From positions 1 to 54,439 of the forward strand of contig AJFK01000263.1 in assembly GCA_000467715.1 (NCBI GenBank): DNA of 54,439 bases, in the 5' to 3' direction. The stretch is from Hysterium pulicare CBS 123377 (Eukaryota; Ascomycota; Dothideomycetes; Hysteriales; Hysteriaceae). Below are positions 34,466 through 45,545 of this stretch, piece after piece. Made by a program: the position numbers and the translations under genes. Every line of letters starts with the position of its first letter. The stretch's first letter is position 1. The notes under the pieces are model-generated. The model had not been told where the DNA came from, made no database searches, and saw only the letters and a list, made by a program, of their open reading frames with translations.

Positions 34466-37400
34466 ATGTCCCTGCTGCGAAAACGTCCAAAGCCTCCCAA
34501 GGACGGCATTGTCGATAAGAACGAGCCCAAGTCGAAGAAGAAACGACAACGGCTCGTCGACTTCTTCAGGTCTAGACGTCGAAAGACTCGGGAGAACGAG
34601 ACGGTATTCGTGCATCCACCCGTTCTTTTAAGAATGATAGAGACTAATGCCCGCTTTCGTGCTTAGGATACCCCTCCAGACCAGTCCACTCTCCCCAAAC
34701 CTCCACGGGATTCCAAAGTCTCCGTGTCCAACCAGCAGGAGAAGCAGACCACAGCTGCCCAAGACACAGCCGGTCAAGAATCAGACCTACAACATGGCCA
34801 GCAGCTACCTACCCCTCCAGCAGAGCCCGAGGAGCCGAAGACACAGACTCTCGGCGAGGAACACATACACAAATTATTTTCAGGGGCACCCCAATTTGAG
34901 GTCATACAAAATAAGGGCACGCATGAGCCAAAGGCTTCATATCCATGGGATGAGAGTCTGAGTGTTCAGGATATTAGTGACTCAACTACCCTGGCACACC
35001 CAGCCTTTTCCGCTGCATCATTGAGGCGTCATGTCCCGATTGCACATGGAGGGCTTGGAGATTCAACGAGGCCCTACCTCGGGTACAACGTGGACATTGC
35101 TGAAGTTCCGAGCATGCTGAGTGCCCAAGGAGTCGAGCCTGGAACCGTAGGCTTTGACTATTTCCTTCAACTGCCCATCTCGGATGCCTTCGTTACGGAT
35201 ATGGACGAATCTCAATCAAGTAACGGACTACCAGAGGCCGTTAGGAACCGAGAGCTGTTGCACAACAACCCCGAGAGACTAGGCATCCGGAACGTGGATA
35301 TGTCCATGGTCCACGAACGATTGGTTGACTTCGGAGATTTGTGGGATGCTATCAGGGAAGCTCCAGGGAAAGCCACGATCCTGAACAACCAATCTTCTGG
35401 TGAGCTGTATGCGAATCTCTTCGGAAAATTCCTTACTCCACCACGATTTGATCCCAATACCAGCGATCCTACCGGCTTGAAAGTCCAAATCGAAACACTC
35501 ATGAAAATCTTGAAGTTGAAGGGCATATGGTATGACTTCAGTTTGGTTGAGTGGCGAATTAAACTTGGCTCAATCCTCTGGGCCGATGATTCATTCCAGG
35601 ACGACGAGATGGCAGAGTCTGGTGCTAGTCACACATGGACCGAACGAAATGTTTTGCTTTTCCAGATGTCACTCGCTTGCGAACTCCTCCTTCGGCTGGA
35701 TGCTATTTCCACCATGGATGAGAACGGTGTATGGGAGAACATGAAGCTTACGCATGAAGAATTCAGGAGTTTCTTGGATCTCAAGTCTCGTAAAACGGAC
35801 TGGGATCTCGTCCTTGCTCGTCGATTTTTGGAAAACGTCCAAGCCGTTGAATCAGAGGAAGCTTCCCAACCCACGACTCCGAAGCCACGAGGTATTTTCA
35901 GTATACTTATCAAGCAGGAAGAGCAGGAAGAGCCTATGGTTCAAAAGCCAGACATCGTGTTCCTTCCCCGTTATCAGTCGCGTCAATTGTTGGGGCTACT
36001 CCGTTTTGCTGAAATTATCAAATGGCCAAATATTGAGTCCCTCGTCACCAATCTGACTCACAAGCTGAATATTCCTACCGGAAAGGACACGACTCAAGAC
36101 CCGTCATCTCCTTATGGGGAGTTCTTAACTCCTAACCCGGGCACGTCGCCAAGTATATATGGCACACCTCTTGCTACTCCACGCTCAGCGACAAGCCGAA
36201 AGAGTTATTTTGGCTCAGTCACCAGACGTCCTCCATTGAGTAGGAACAACACGTCTCGAGGGTACAACCTTCAGCTTTCGTCTACTTTACTTCATGAGGC
36301 TACAGAAGAAACCTTCAGTGCCTTGGACATCGGTGGGTGGCTAAGTCGCTCATACCTTACAGGATTCATCCTCCCTGGTGAGGCTATCTCGCACTTCCTC
36401 ATCTCCACCCTTCTCGAGAACGACAAATTGGCTATCGCAGCGCTCGGTGACTCGGCAACCCTATACGGTGGCTTTGTATATGGCGAACGGAGTTGGTGGA
36501 GTAAAAGCTGCATCGTTGGCCGCGTTTTGGCATGTAATCCAGGGAGTACCGAGGCCATGTGCTGGATTTCAATCGCCAGCATCCCCTTTGGGCAGGACAA
36601 TGGATGGATAGCTATAGACAGCGAACAGCTTCCACTCGAGAAGCCATCACGTATCGAAGGCGACGCTCTTGCTCGGGAATCAGCTATCATACCAAACAAG
36701 GACACCGATGGCATAAAATCCGAAGACCTATCCCTGCCTCTTGACTCAGCTACCCCACCAGTCCCCTCGATTGGTTTCACTGAATGGACGCTGACCCAAA
36801 AGACCTCTAATCATCGGCACTCTGCTCTTTCGGATGAAGCAAGTTTGTCTTCCAACTATTCTACTGATTCGCAGACTTATACAGCTATCTTGACGTTCTC
36901 GTCTTTATCGAGCTTGATATCACACACCATAACGCTCATCTACGACGTCCAATTCGTGACCTCGTACCCGTGCACGCCTCCCTCCACATCAAGTGCTCCT
37001 CCGCCTCCTAGCATTTTGAAGCGATCAGAATCGACCCGTAGCGTGGGTCGCATTGTGCGCCGCCCTAGTAGAAGAAGTAGTCACGGCTACGAGCCTCTGA
37101 TGTCTCATCCACCTGGCTCTGGAAAGCAAAGTCCCGTGCCTACGATGGAAACGGATGCAGACATCACGGAAACAGAGCCACTACCGGTCCATCCAATGCT
37201 CTCTTCGTACCGCTATCATTTGGTCCCAGTCACTGATGTCTTGAACCCAGCTTTTATTCTTCCGGTATCATCACGCCCTTCGCTTACTAATGATAATGGG
37301 GATGAGGGGAAAGAGGAGGATAAAGAGGTTATTGTGCTTGATGCTCGTGGTGAAAAGGATCTTGAACTTTTGGCTAGAGCTTGGTGTTCTGAAAAGGGAT

Positions 37401-37495
37401 ACCATGCACTCGTTGGACGAAAGGGAAGGACCTGCTTGGCATGTTGTGTGAGAGAGGCCAGAGGTTTGGGCATCAAGGTTGTCATTAGGGTGTAA
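34466..37495 (+). CDS. Large conserved fungal protein, function unknown (988 aa)
   Basis: Two exons: 34466-34603 and 34667-37495, with a 63-base intron (GTATTC, branch GACTAATG, acceptor GCTTAG) joined in phase 0. The basic N-terminus (MSLLRKRPKPPKDG, KSKKKRQRLVDFFRSRRRK) could be a nuclear or nucleolar signal. A long region (about 90-560) mixes helices with loops and contains TWTERNVLLFQMSLACELLL and IVFLPRYQSRQLLGLLRFAE. A second block around GGWLSRSYLTGFILPGEAIS and YGGFVYGERSWWSKSCIVGR looks like a folded domain. Ser/Pro-rich linkers follow. The C-terminus is ordered again: VIVLDARGEKDLELLARAWC and RTCLACCVREARGLGIKVVI. No transmembrane segment is evident. I do not recognise a named family; the ordered, conserved-looking ends argue for a real function. 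Confidence 0.8.
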
Positions 37496-38636
37496 AACAT
37501 TTGGAGGACACGAAATGACGCCCTAGCAATGCTCAAAGAACACCGAAGAGGTGTGGCCACTGCTCCCGCTCCGATCAATTCTCCCTTCTTCTCGACGGAT
37601 CAACTTTCTCCACGATTTGTTGAAGAAAAAATTGGGTTGGGCAAGCGATCCATATGCGGTGCAGGTACCACCACGTAAAGGAGAGGCCGGGGAAGACCAA
37701 AGGAATGATACGACGACGAAGTTAACATGAATTTGACGAACAAGTGTTTATGATTTATGCGGGCTGTAAGGATCGACATTTCAAGCGTGCGGATTTCATT
37801 TGCTTCCTTTTCTTTAGTTCAAATTGGACATTTCTACTGCATAGACTTCTTAAGATACCCCTATTTCTATACGGTATATAGTAATCTTTATATCCACTCT
37901 CGGATTGTTATTATTGCCTTCTGCTCTCAGCTCTAGGTATGTCCCTGGCTCTCTATATTCAATCAGTAGCCCGTTTCTTTGCTGGAAATCAGTTCCGGAA
38001 GTGTTAGAAAGGGTGCGAGGTGTAAGATCTTGGCGCAACCTTGGAACTGTTTTAAACCCGCCTCACAGCGTCCACACTGTAGTGACTGACATAACATAGC
38101 ACGGCACATCCTACTCATTCACGGAAATTTTCGGGTATAAATCTATTCGCGCTAAGGCGATAATAATAGAACGCCCATTACCAAGGATTACGCGCCAAGC
38201 TTGACTCCCACGCAGATTTAGCGCCTGGTAATGTATGTTCATCACCAAGGGAACTTTTTCCAATGTTTCAATGCTTTTGCTCAGTCGATTTAACCGACAG
38301 TTTCTCAGCGATACGATGGTTTCAGATACTATGCTGTTGGCGGACGAAAAAACTTCCGGGCAATATTTCTCTCTCTTCATAGGAAGGAAGTGATTCGGGA
38401 GCGCTGCTTCTTTCTAATGAAAAAGGTTCTCGTTAGAGAGCTCGATTTGAAAACTCCAGGCGAGGCAACTCGGAAGATATTCGACTCAGTAGGAAACTCT
38501 GTGAACGTCCTGGATAGAAGGAGACAAGGAATGATTTGCGTTTAAATAGATTCGAATTTGACAGCTCTTTGCTTCGCCATATTGATACATTTATACAATG
38601 CCATTTTCCATCGTTGGTTGCCCATCGACATAACCA
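37496..38636. other. Convergent intergenic region
   Basis: 1.1 kb between the stop codons of the large conserved gene (+) and NDUFA2 (-). AT-rich short frames only; no gene or repeat recognised. Confidence 0.5.
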
Positions 38637-39095
38637 TTATAATTCCGACTTGACTAGATCAGTGACCTTGCTCTCTATTGACTTGTCATCCAACCCTGTA
38701 CAACGTGTCAGTCAGAACTTCCCCAAATCTCAGACCGTGAGTCTCGTACCTTTCAGAGGTATCATTTTCTCCTTCCCGAACTCTAAAGCAAGCGTCAGCC
38801 CATGTGCCTCTAGCATTGTGCATCTTCGCGTCTACCCACCATATCGTGCATAAACCTTCGGCTCAACGCCCGATGCTTCCCTGATCATTATCGGAGTATT
38901 AGGATTGTGCTTCTTCATGGTCGGGTACGTTCGTGTGAGGAAGGACCTGCAATTGTCGTTATTAGCTTTGTGCTCATTAGTCCTTCAAACGTGCAATTGA
39001 GTCGCATACCGCGTCGCAGCGCTGTGCTCTGATGTTTGACATAACAAGAACCTCAACTCCTTCAATGACTGCGTGAAACCGTATTTCGAGGCCAT
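38637..39095 (-). CDS. Complex I subunit NDUFA2 / B8 (10.5 kDa)
   Basis: Four short exons: 39010-39095, 38840-38946, 38750-38782 (33 bases) and 38637-38695, with introns of 63, 57 and 54 bases, all phase-consistent, giving 94 aa. The protein begins MASKYGFTQSLKELRFLLCQ and has SEHSAATR, then FLTRTYPTMKKHNPNTPIMI and REASGVEPKVYARYEFGKEK, which is the L51/S25/CI-B8 thioredoxin-like domain of the NADH:ubiquinone oxidoreductase accessory subunit. It should sit in the matrix arm of complex I; in N. crassa the equivalent is the 10.5 kDa subunit. Length fits the family. No individual exon would be noticed by an open-frame scan. It diverges from the pyruvate carrier gene. Confidence 0.93.
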
Positions 39096-39352
39096 GGTGG
39101 GGTGCTGTCGTGGATTGAACCTTCAAGCGGGTCAGTCGATGTCGTTGGAGCTTCATCGCTGCTAAACCCGTCTTGGCAGCGCCCAGAAACACCGGAGAAT
39201 GCCACCACCTAAATCCCGAGACTCAACCTCTTCCTCACTCATCACGAATCCCGCCCTCTTCTCACTTCCACATCCCCGGAACGGTCAATCGCCTCTCAAT
39301 TTGTTCTTCCACCTTCGGATTCACTAGTTGAGGGAGTGTTTCAACAGAGATC
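39096..39352. promoter_or_regulatory. Divergent promoter, NDUFA2 / mitochondrial pyruvate carrier
   Basis: 257 bases separate the two ATGs. No TATA box is evident; the DNA is pyrimidine-rich toward the carrier gene. Both products are mitochondrial inner-membrane or matrix-arm proteins, so co-regulation is plausible but inferred. Confidence 0.5.
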
Positions 39353-40070
39353 ATGGCCACAAGACCTTCCTACCGCCTTTTCCAGGCATCACGAACCCTC
39401 TTCCGACAACCATTACTCCGTCGTCGCATTCAAACCGCTGCGCCAAGTGAAGATGCAGTCGTCCAGGGAGGGTTTGCAAAATACTGGAATAGTCCTGTTG
39501 GACCGAAGACCGTTCATTTTTGGTATGTTCCCCTCATCTCTACCCACAATCCCAAAGTCTTGAGTCTCGGGAATCCAGAGTCATACTGTTTTGGGGCGTG
39601 GAAATGGTTCAATGAAGCTAATTGATTCAATCGATGCAGGGCTCCTATTCTGAAGGTATTTCATTCCATCTATACATGCTTTCCAGCAAAATGGAAACCT
39701 CGCTTCTCTCACACGACCACCAACTAACCTGCGCTTTCAGTGGGCGGTTGTGCTAACAGGCGTTTCCGACTTCACACGCCCCGCATCATCTCTCTCTCTC
39801 ACCCAAAATCTTGCCTTGATGTCCACCGGTGCCATCTGGACTCGGTGGTGTTTCGTCATCAAGCCGCGGAACATATTCCTTGCCGCCGTCAACTTCTTCC
39901 TTTTCCTCGTCGGAAGCACTCAAGTCACAAGAATTCTCATGTACAGGCAGAGTCTGAAGGATCAGCCGATTACGGAACAGGCTAAGGAGTTGGCAGTGCA
40001 GGCGGGTGAAGGTGTGAAGAAGACAACGGAAGATGCTAAGGACTCGGCGCAGAAGATTGCTGGTAAATAA
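39353..40070 (+). CDS. Mitochondrial pyruvate carrier subunit (MPC2/MPC3-type)
   Basis: Three exons: 39353-39522, 39640-39655 (only 16 bases) and 39741-40070, with introns of 117 and 85 bases, giving 171 aa. The first ~35 residues are basic and amphipathic (MATRPSYRLFQASRTLFRQP), like a mitochondrial presequence. The MPC core follows: GPKTVHFWAPILKWAVVLTG, DFTRPASSLSLTQNLALMST, GAIWTRWCFVIKPRNIFLAA and VNFFLFLVGSTQVTRIL, with the expected membrane helices. MPC heterodimers carry pyruvate across the inner membrane into the matrix. The C-terminal ~45 residues form a charged helix (QAGEGVKKTTEDAKDSAQK), which fungal MPC2/3 proteins often have. The 16-base exon encodes the APILK of the core and is required for the family match. 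Confidence 0.93.
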
Positions 40071-40999
40071 ACGAGTGAGGGGTTTGACGGGTATTTGGAG
40101 GATATGTTGGTAAGACAGTCCGTATGACATGGCTTGGTAGAAGGAGGGAAGCGGTTTGCGAAAGGCAAATCAATGGAGGTGCGAAAGTGGCGCTACTGAT
40201 TGTACAATTCACTCGGTCTTCGGCGGTTCTATAACTGGTCGAATCGACCAACTAACTTGGTAGGGCTTCAAGTGATAGATTCTTTTATAGGACTTTTCCT
40301 GTGATACTTCTGTCGTTTGCTTTAATCAATTCCATGTCTAGACGTGTTGTTCCTTGATTCATCTCATAGCCCTACTTTACCAATATTCCGGAATGAGTAA
40401 TTCCCTACCTTTCTCATGGCTATCAATTCAACCGTGCTCTCACACTCTATCACGCTCTTGACAAGTCATGGTTTGTTTTAGCTCTGAGCAGAACAGGAAG
40501 TCCTTCCATATTCAGATCAGCATGCCGCTTCTTCTGGTACAGACATGTTTCCATTCTGAGGCGTCTTAGGAGGTTGCATGAGGTACAGTATACAATACAT
40601 TGCAAATCGGCATAACTTTGCCCTTGAAAGGAGGCGGATTGACTTTACCCGTACTCATTGGAGTCCGACGCGAAGTCCCTTCGTGCCCTGGAAAAAACTC
40701 GACCACCAGTCAAGTAACGTACTGTTCAATCATCTCGACTGCTCCAACCTTGCTTGTCCGTCTATCTCACTCTCGACGAAGACTCCCACGTCTAATAAAC
40801 ACAACGGCCGGAGCATGTTGCAACACCTTCCATATTCCCGGCTGTGCTTGGTCCAGCGGGTCCAGCTTGGAATAAGTTGGGCGACATGTCGCGGACCTGA
40901 TGTGATGACAACAAGCACCGATACTTACTCGAGTTCGCCGTCCGTGCGTACGACTGCCTATCTCACGTGACTCCTTATGTCAGCTCTTCATTTCTATCC
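40071..40999. other. Intergenic, nothing recognised
   Basis: Carries the 3' region of the pyruvate carrier gene and about 700 bases of short overlapping frames without domains. Confidence 0.5.
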
Positions 41000-41002
41000 A
41001 CA

Positions 41003-41010
41003 TATATAAA
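41003..41010 (+). promoter_or_regulatory. TATA box
   Basis: TATATAAA followed by a C/T-rich stretch, typical of a strong fungal core promoter on the plus strand. Confidence 0.45.
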
Positions 41011-41050
41011 CCTCCCCCGTTACTTCCTTTCCACCGCTTTTCTTTTTCAA

Positions 41051-41074
41051 CACCACCACCACCACCACCACCAC
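41051..41074 (+). repeat. Microsatellite (CAC)8
   Basis: Eight perfect CAC triplets 40 bases downstream of the TATA box, within a pyrimidine-rich segment. Confidence 0.95.
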
Positions 41075-41294
41075 TTCTCTCTTCGATCTTCAACTTTTCA
41101 TTCTTGCCTCCTCTCACGGCCATGTCACACATGTTCGTTCGTTAGTACCTTATCTCACTGACGTGAGTAAGGGAAAGCAAACGAACCCGTGTCGGGAGGG
41201 TCCAAACATTTTGGCGGGACCCACCGATTGGGCGCGTTGGCTGGGGCCCCAATCTCAGTACCGGCGGCAAGTTTTGTTTCCCTTCTGTTCTTGT

Positions 41295-41366
41295 GGCTGA
41301 CGTGACATAGGCTTGATTCCCTTTCCCTACCTTTTGTTTTGGCTGGCTGACGTGTTACAGGCTTTT
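41295..41366 (+). repeat. 50-base direct repeat with acceptor-like sequence
   Basis: GGCTGACGTGACATAGGCTT at 41295 and GGCTGACGTGTTACAGGCTT at 41345 are imperfect copies exactly 50 bases apart. Each combines a fungal branch-site match (CTGAC) with an AG acceptor 10 to 12 bases later, and a CT-rich segment lies between them. Confidence 0.7.
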
Positions 41367-41381
41367 ACCAAGTCTCTTGGT

Positions 41382-41614
41382 CAGGTAAGTCGGTCAGTCC
41401 AGGTAAGTACAGGTAAGTACAGGTAAGTCGGGAAGTCCAGGTGGAGTCAGGTAAGTCAAGGTGGAGTCAGGTAAGTCAGGTAAGTCAGGTAAGTCAGGTA
41501 AGTCTAGGTAAGTTAGGTAAGTCCAGGTAAGTCTCAGTCAGGTAAGTCCTCTCCCTTCATCGCCAGGTAAGTCTCTTCTCATCATCACCAGGCAAGTCTC
41601 CTCATCAGGTAAGT
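41382..41614 (+). repeat. Array of consensus 5' splice-site motifs (CAGGTAAGT)
   Basis: Thirteen exact CAGGTAAGT motifs begin at 41382, 41400, 41410, 41420, 41448, 41468, 41477, 41486, 41495, 41524, 41539, 41564 and 41606. Two TAGGTAAGT variants are at 41505 and 41514 and one CAGGCAAGT at 41589. Four copies at 41468-41503 are directly abutting 9-mers; others are separated by 1 to 33 bases, and the last three have pyrimidine-rich lead-ins. CAGGTAAGT is the perfect complement of the U1 snRNA 5' end. It could be a plain minisatellite or have a splicing-related role. Confidence 0.95.
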
Positions 41615-41620
41615 CTTCTT

Positions 41621-42686
41621 TTCTGGTTCGCTTCTTCGGCTTGAGTGAGCTTCGTAGGGTCGGTCACTGTGCGTACGTAGTAACTTGAATCAAATGAGCC
41701 GTTATACAAATTCGATTGTGCCTTGCTCTTGCTCATGTCCGATGTAATGTGCCTTGCCTTGAATATTTAAAGTGATGAACTTATACTTCATTCTTGAATT
41801 GCCCTCACCTTTTCACGTTAAGCTCATGGTCGCAACCTAGGTCCAACCCGCAGTGCCCTTCGCATTACACTACTCGGGCTAACACGCACTCGTCTTTCAT
41901 TGAAGCGTACCAGCTATTCTAACACCTTGAGGAAGATATCACATTCATTTAGTACCCTTTGATCCCATCTCCGCCGTCGCTACTGGCGGGTTGCGGAGTT
42001 CAAGTGCCGAAGCCTGGCGTTCATCCCCAGCGAGCGCATTTCCGTAGAGACCCTCTGAGTATAGGTGATGCGAGCTTTGATGTAGCAGGTCAGACGTAGC
42101 GCCTATGAGCACAGTCAACGAGACTATCGTAGGTATCTCCACGTCAACTTAATTACAGCTTAGCAGTCTGGCCTATTGACGAACTAAAGCGACGTCTAGA
42201 GACCAAAGGCAACGTGTATTGTCTTCCTAGAACATTTCTGAATAGCCAGATATGCTCTTTCGTAGATAGATCTTGAACTCAGCCTCACTCAGCCGGACGC
42301 TCTGCAATCTCCTCCTTATGACCTTCACTTCATGGTACACTTGACATTCCATGCCGAATCTCATAAAGCTTTCTGTCTTCTCCGCTTGGCCATGAGTGTA
42401 TGCAGACTTTGATTCATAACGATTTATAAACATTACCTATGTCCGCTGACCCAACAATTACTTTTATTCCTTCAACTCCAGCATCAATACAAATGCTTTG
42501 GCAGAAAAGTAATATCCGCCTGCTTGACCTCATCAAAGGCGTGAAGGAAAATGAACACCAGCGCTATGCAATATCCAGCAAAAAAATGCACTATCCTACT
42601 CCGAACCCCCAGCGGAAACGCCCACAAGCACAAAGAGAATGCAATCAAGTAACGCATACCAGTCGGTATCGAATTTCCCACCCCTT
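41621..42686. other. Intergenic, no gene recognised
   Basis: Short frames only, between the motif array and the 3' end of the signal peptide peptidase gene. Confidence 0.5.
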
Positions 42687-44679
42687 TTAATTGGTCCTCA
42701 GTCTCTTTCCCGAGGGCTCACCATCCGTCTTCTGCCTCTCCAAAACCCGCCAATTCGCATCCGGTTTCTTGTTTTCATCCGCGGAACTGGAGGTATTCAC
42801 TTTCTCGCCATCTGGGAGGAGTTGCGGGGTGGAAGGAGGAGAAACTTGTTTTGCGACCGAGTGAGGTTTCTTGAGTTCCCAAGGTGCCTCGATTGAGAGG
42901 GAGAAGACTTCACGACCGGCCTTGCGCTCGACTAGCTCTTTTGTTTTCGGCTTTCCCTTCGATTCACCGCCAGGTGCATTTGCGGCATCTACATCTTCGG
43001 GGTCATCGGCTTTCTCGCCTCCGTCGCTCTTGATGTGACGTGCGAAGCTCTTCTCCATTTTATCTGCCTGTCGCTTTCGGCTCTCGGCGGAGAAGATACT
43101 TGATCTCCCTGTACTGGTTCCGTCTCCTTTTCCTTCCGTCTGACCCTCCTCTTCCTCATCGATTGCTTCTGTGAATGCCCACATAGCTTTCACTTCGCCA
43201 TGGACCAGAGCTGTGAGCCATATCGATCCTAGAACTCCGGGGACGAGATAGAGTAGAGCGGGTTGGGCGTGACCGAAGATCTGCATCACGCCAAGCGTTG
43301 CTAACATGCCCAGGATGTATCCGACTAGACTGGCGTTGAAATAGGTTTTCGGGAATGTGAATGGAGCCTCGGTGTTCGAGGACGGCGAGGACGAGAAAAG
43401 CGGGCGTCCGGTCAGGGAATGCGTCCAGAAATGATCACTCCATCTACCCGCCAAAGAAAAATATTTTGGTTTTATGACAGTGGTAGTCGGGTGTGATTCA
43501 TCGGCTTGGTCTGATGCCGGGACGTGGGTTTGCCTGCGAAGGTAGAAGAGGTAGAGGTCGAAACGGAGGGCAAGGCCAATCATGATGCCGGGAAGTACAA
43601 CGTCTCCTAGACCAAGCATGGCGAGTGATTGTAATGCGGAATCGGCTCCCGGGGCTGGTGGGCGTGGGAAGACGAGTTTGATTGGGACGTCGAGGGATTT
43701 GGCAACTGTGACCATCATTGGTCTATACAGCCTATGTTAGCATAGCTATCATTGTGTAGGGAGGAAGGTGGAAGTGAACTTACGTGAAGAAAACAAAGTA
43801 TATGTCGTAGAAGAACAGCGCGCCGAGAATCAAGCTCCCTGTCGCGAATGTTGTGGGTGACATGAGCTGTAGCGCTCCGTAAGAGAACCCAAAGCCCATC
43901 AGATTGGTCAAATACCAAGGCTTGCCGACGAAATTGAAGTAGGCTACGGCGCATAGAGCGGCGAGGAATCCAACAACACTATGGGGACCAATCTTCATTC
44001 TGGCAGCTATCACACGGTGGAGATAGACGCGGACAGTCCATTTGTTGCCCGGCATGGCGCGATCGGACCAGAGCATATCCCGCAAGCCTGCCGATAGGGG
44101 AATCCGGGACAGAATTCCTGGGAGAGGAGAATGAATGACCGCTCCATCCTTAGGAGCGGTTGAAATGGGGGTAGCTTTCTTCTCTCTTCCATGCACATGG
44201 TACAACTTCCCTCCCAATGCGTATCGTCTAGGGAACACGATCGAGTGCCCGATATCCAGCGCATCTGTAATCAGTCTCGTCACCGAGAAGATACCGAAGA
44301 CAGCGAAGTACCAATTCAAGACCTTGTTCAACAGCGCGGGGTCTTGAAGCCACTTTATCAGAAAATATAGCCCAGCTAATGTGGTGCCAGCCATGACTGG
44401 CATAAGGAGAGCATCTGTTGGTGATAGGCCCTCCATTCGCTGAGGCTCCTCCTCTTCCTCATCGTCGCTGGACTCATCATCTTCAACAGTGAGTTTTGTG
44501 CCTTTCTTCTCCGGTGTCGCTGCGGATGATGGCCGTGAGAGCGAAGCATGGGCGCCAGCATAGATGGGGAATAGAGCTGAGACAAGGAGGTGAGCATACG
44601 TGGGGAGCAGCGGTTGGACGAGGGCGAATTCGTAGGCGATACGGCCAAAGATTTGGGCCATGACGCCTGGTTCGGGCAT
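42687..44679 (-). CDS. Signal peptide peptidase (intramembrane aspartyl protease)
   Basis: Two exons: 43784-44679 and 42687-43722, with a 61-base intron (GTAAGT, GCTAAC branch, TATAG acceptor), giving 643 aa. It carries the presenilin/SPP signature: the catalytic YD in GALFFYDIYFVF (Tyr291-Asp292), the GxGD motif in MLGLGDVVLPG (Asp339), and the substrate-recognition PAL in QPALLYLVPG (about 453-455). Several hydrophobic helices surround these. SPPs cut type II membrane segments such as spent signal peptides in the ER membrane; in yeast Ypf1 acts in ERAD. There is an acidic insert near residues 66-80 (VEDDESSDDEEEEEP) and a long charged cytosolic tail of about 180 residues, longer than in animals but usual for filamentous fungi. 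Intact. Confidence 0.92.
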
Positions 44680-45545
44680 GATTGCGGGTTTCTCGGTGAC
44701 GGTGGACCGAAGAGGAAAGACGTGAAAAGAGAGTACAGCTCTCGATAGTCGAGGGAACCTATATCATGGATGTTCAGTAGCAATTGCGTGTGTCGGGTGG
44801 GATGATGGCATGGAACTGTGACTTTCAGACAACACGCAGCAGTAAACTTCGGCCAATGCGCGCCCTCTCGGATTCGCTTACAGAAGGCGCGCCAATTCCG
44901 CTATATCACGTGAGGAGAAGATTGACACTAGGTACCTTCCAGATCTTCAGGGCAGTTTCCACTTCAGTACATTCACGAAACCGAACCTGATTCGAATTGT
45001 TGTTTATTCATGCAACACAATCAAAAATAGTTGATAATCCATATTCCAAGTGTTAATATTTCATGTTTCTCCTTCGAGGTTGCATCGCCGACGAGAGATT
45101 ACATTCATGCAATCGCCACATCGTGGTATTCCAAGCTTCCATCCCTACACCTATACTTAATTACAATAATAGAAAACATAATAGAATACAAGGACATTGT
45201 TCTATCCTTCGTGTACGTCGTAACTCCGTGTTCTTGCGCTCCTAGGTATATCTCCAAGAAAAGGCAACGTGAATAGTAAAAGGAAAAGGACATGCCCCTG
45301 TCCGGTCCGGAGGTGTTCTATGTGGTATCCAATCTATATTATCCCGCTGCAAACACCGGCAAAATAATCATTTTGATAGCCGGCGGTGAAACTCCTGGAA
45401 TCCGGACCCGAGATATGGAAATGTGGAAAAGTTGAAAACTGGTTGGCCCGATAGTAAACAAATCGAGAACAGCGGACAGAACCAGCTGGCCGTCTGAAGT
45501 CGAGCCAAGAAATTCTGTGACAAGTAAGGAAATTGGGATGGACCA
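44680..45545. other. Signal peptide peptidase promoter and upstream intergenic DNA
   Basis: 866 bases between the SPP start and the 3' end of the next minus-strand gene. AT-rich from 45000 to 45250; no gene or TATA signal of note. Confidence 0.5.

Larger units (their letters stand above)
41000..41620 (+). other. Putative transcription unit carrying a splice-site-motif array
   Basis: A TATATAAA box at 41003-41010 is followed by a pyrimidine-rich leader, a (CAC)8 run at 41051-41074, a short ATG frame (MSHMFVR, 41122) that runs into GTTAGT, acceptor-like repeats at 41295-41314 and 41345-41364, and then the CAGGTAAGT array at 41382-41614. No protein gene on the plus strand follows before 42.69 kb, where the minus-strand signal peptidase gene ends. 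Whether this is transcribed cannot be told from sequence; a non-coding RNA or an unrecognised multi-exon leader are both possible. Confidence 0.35.
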
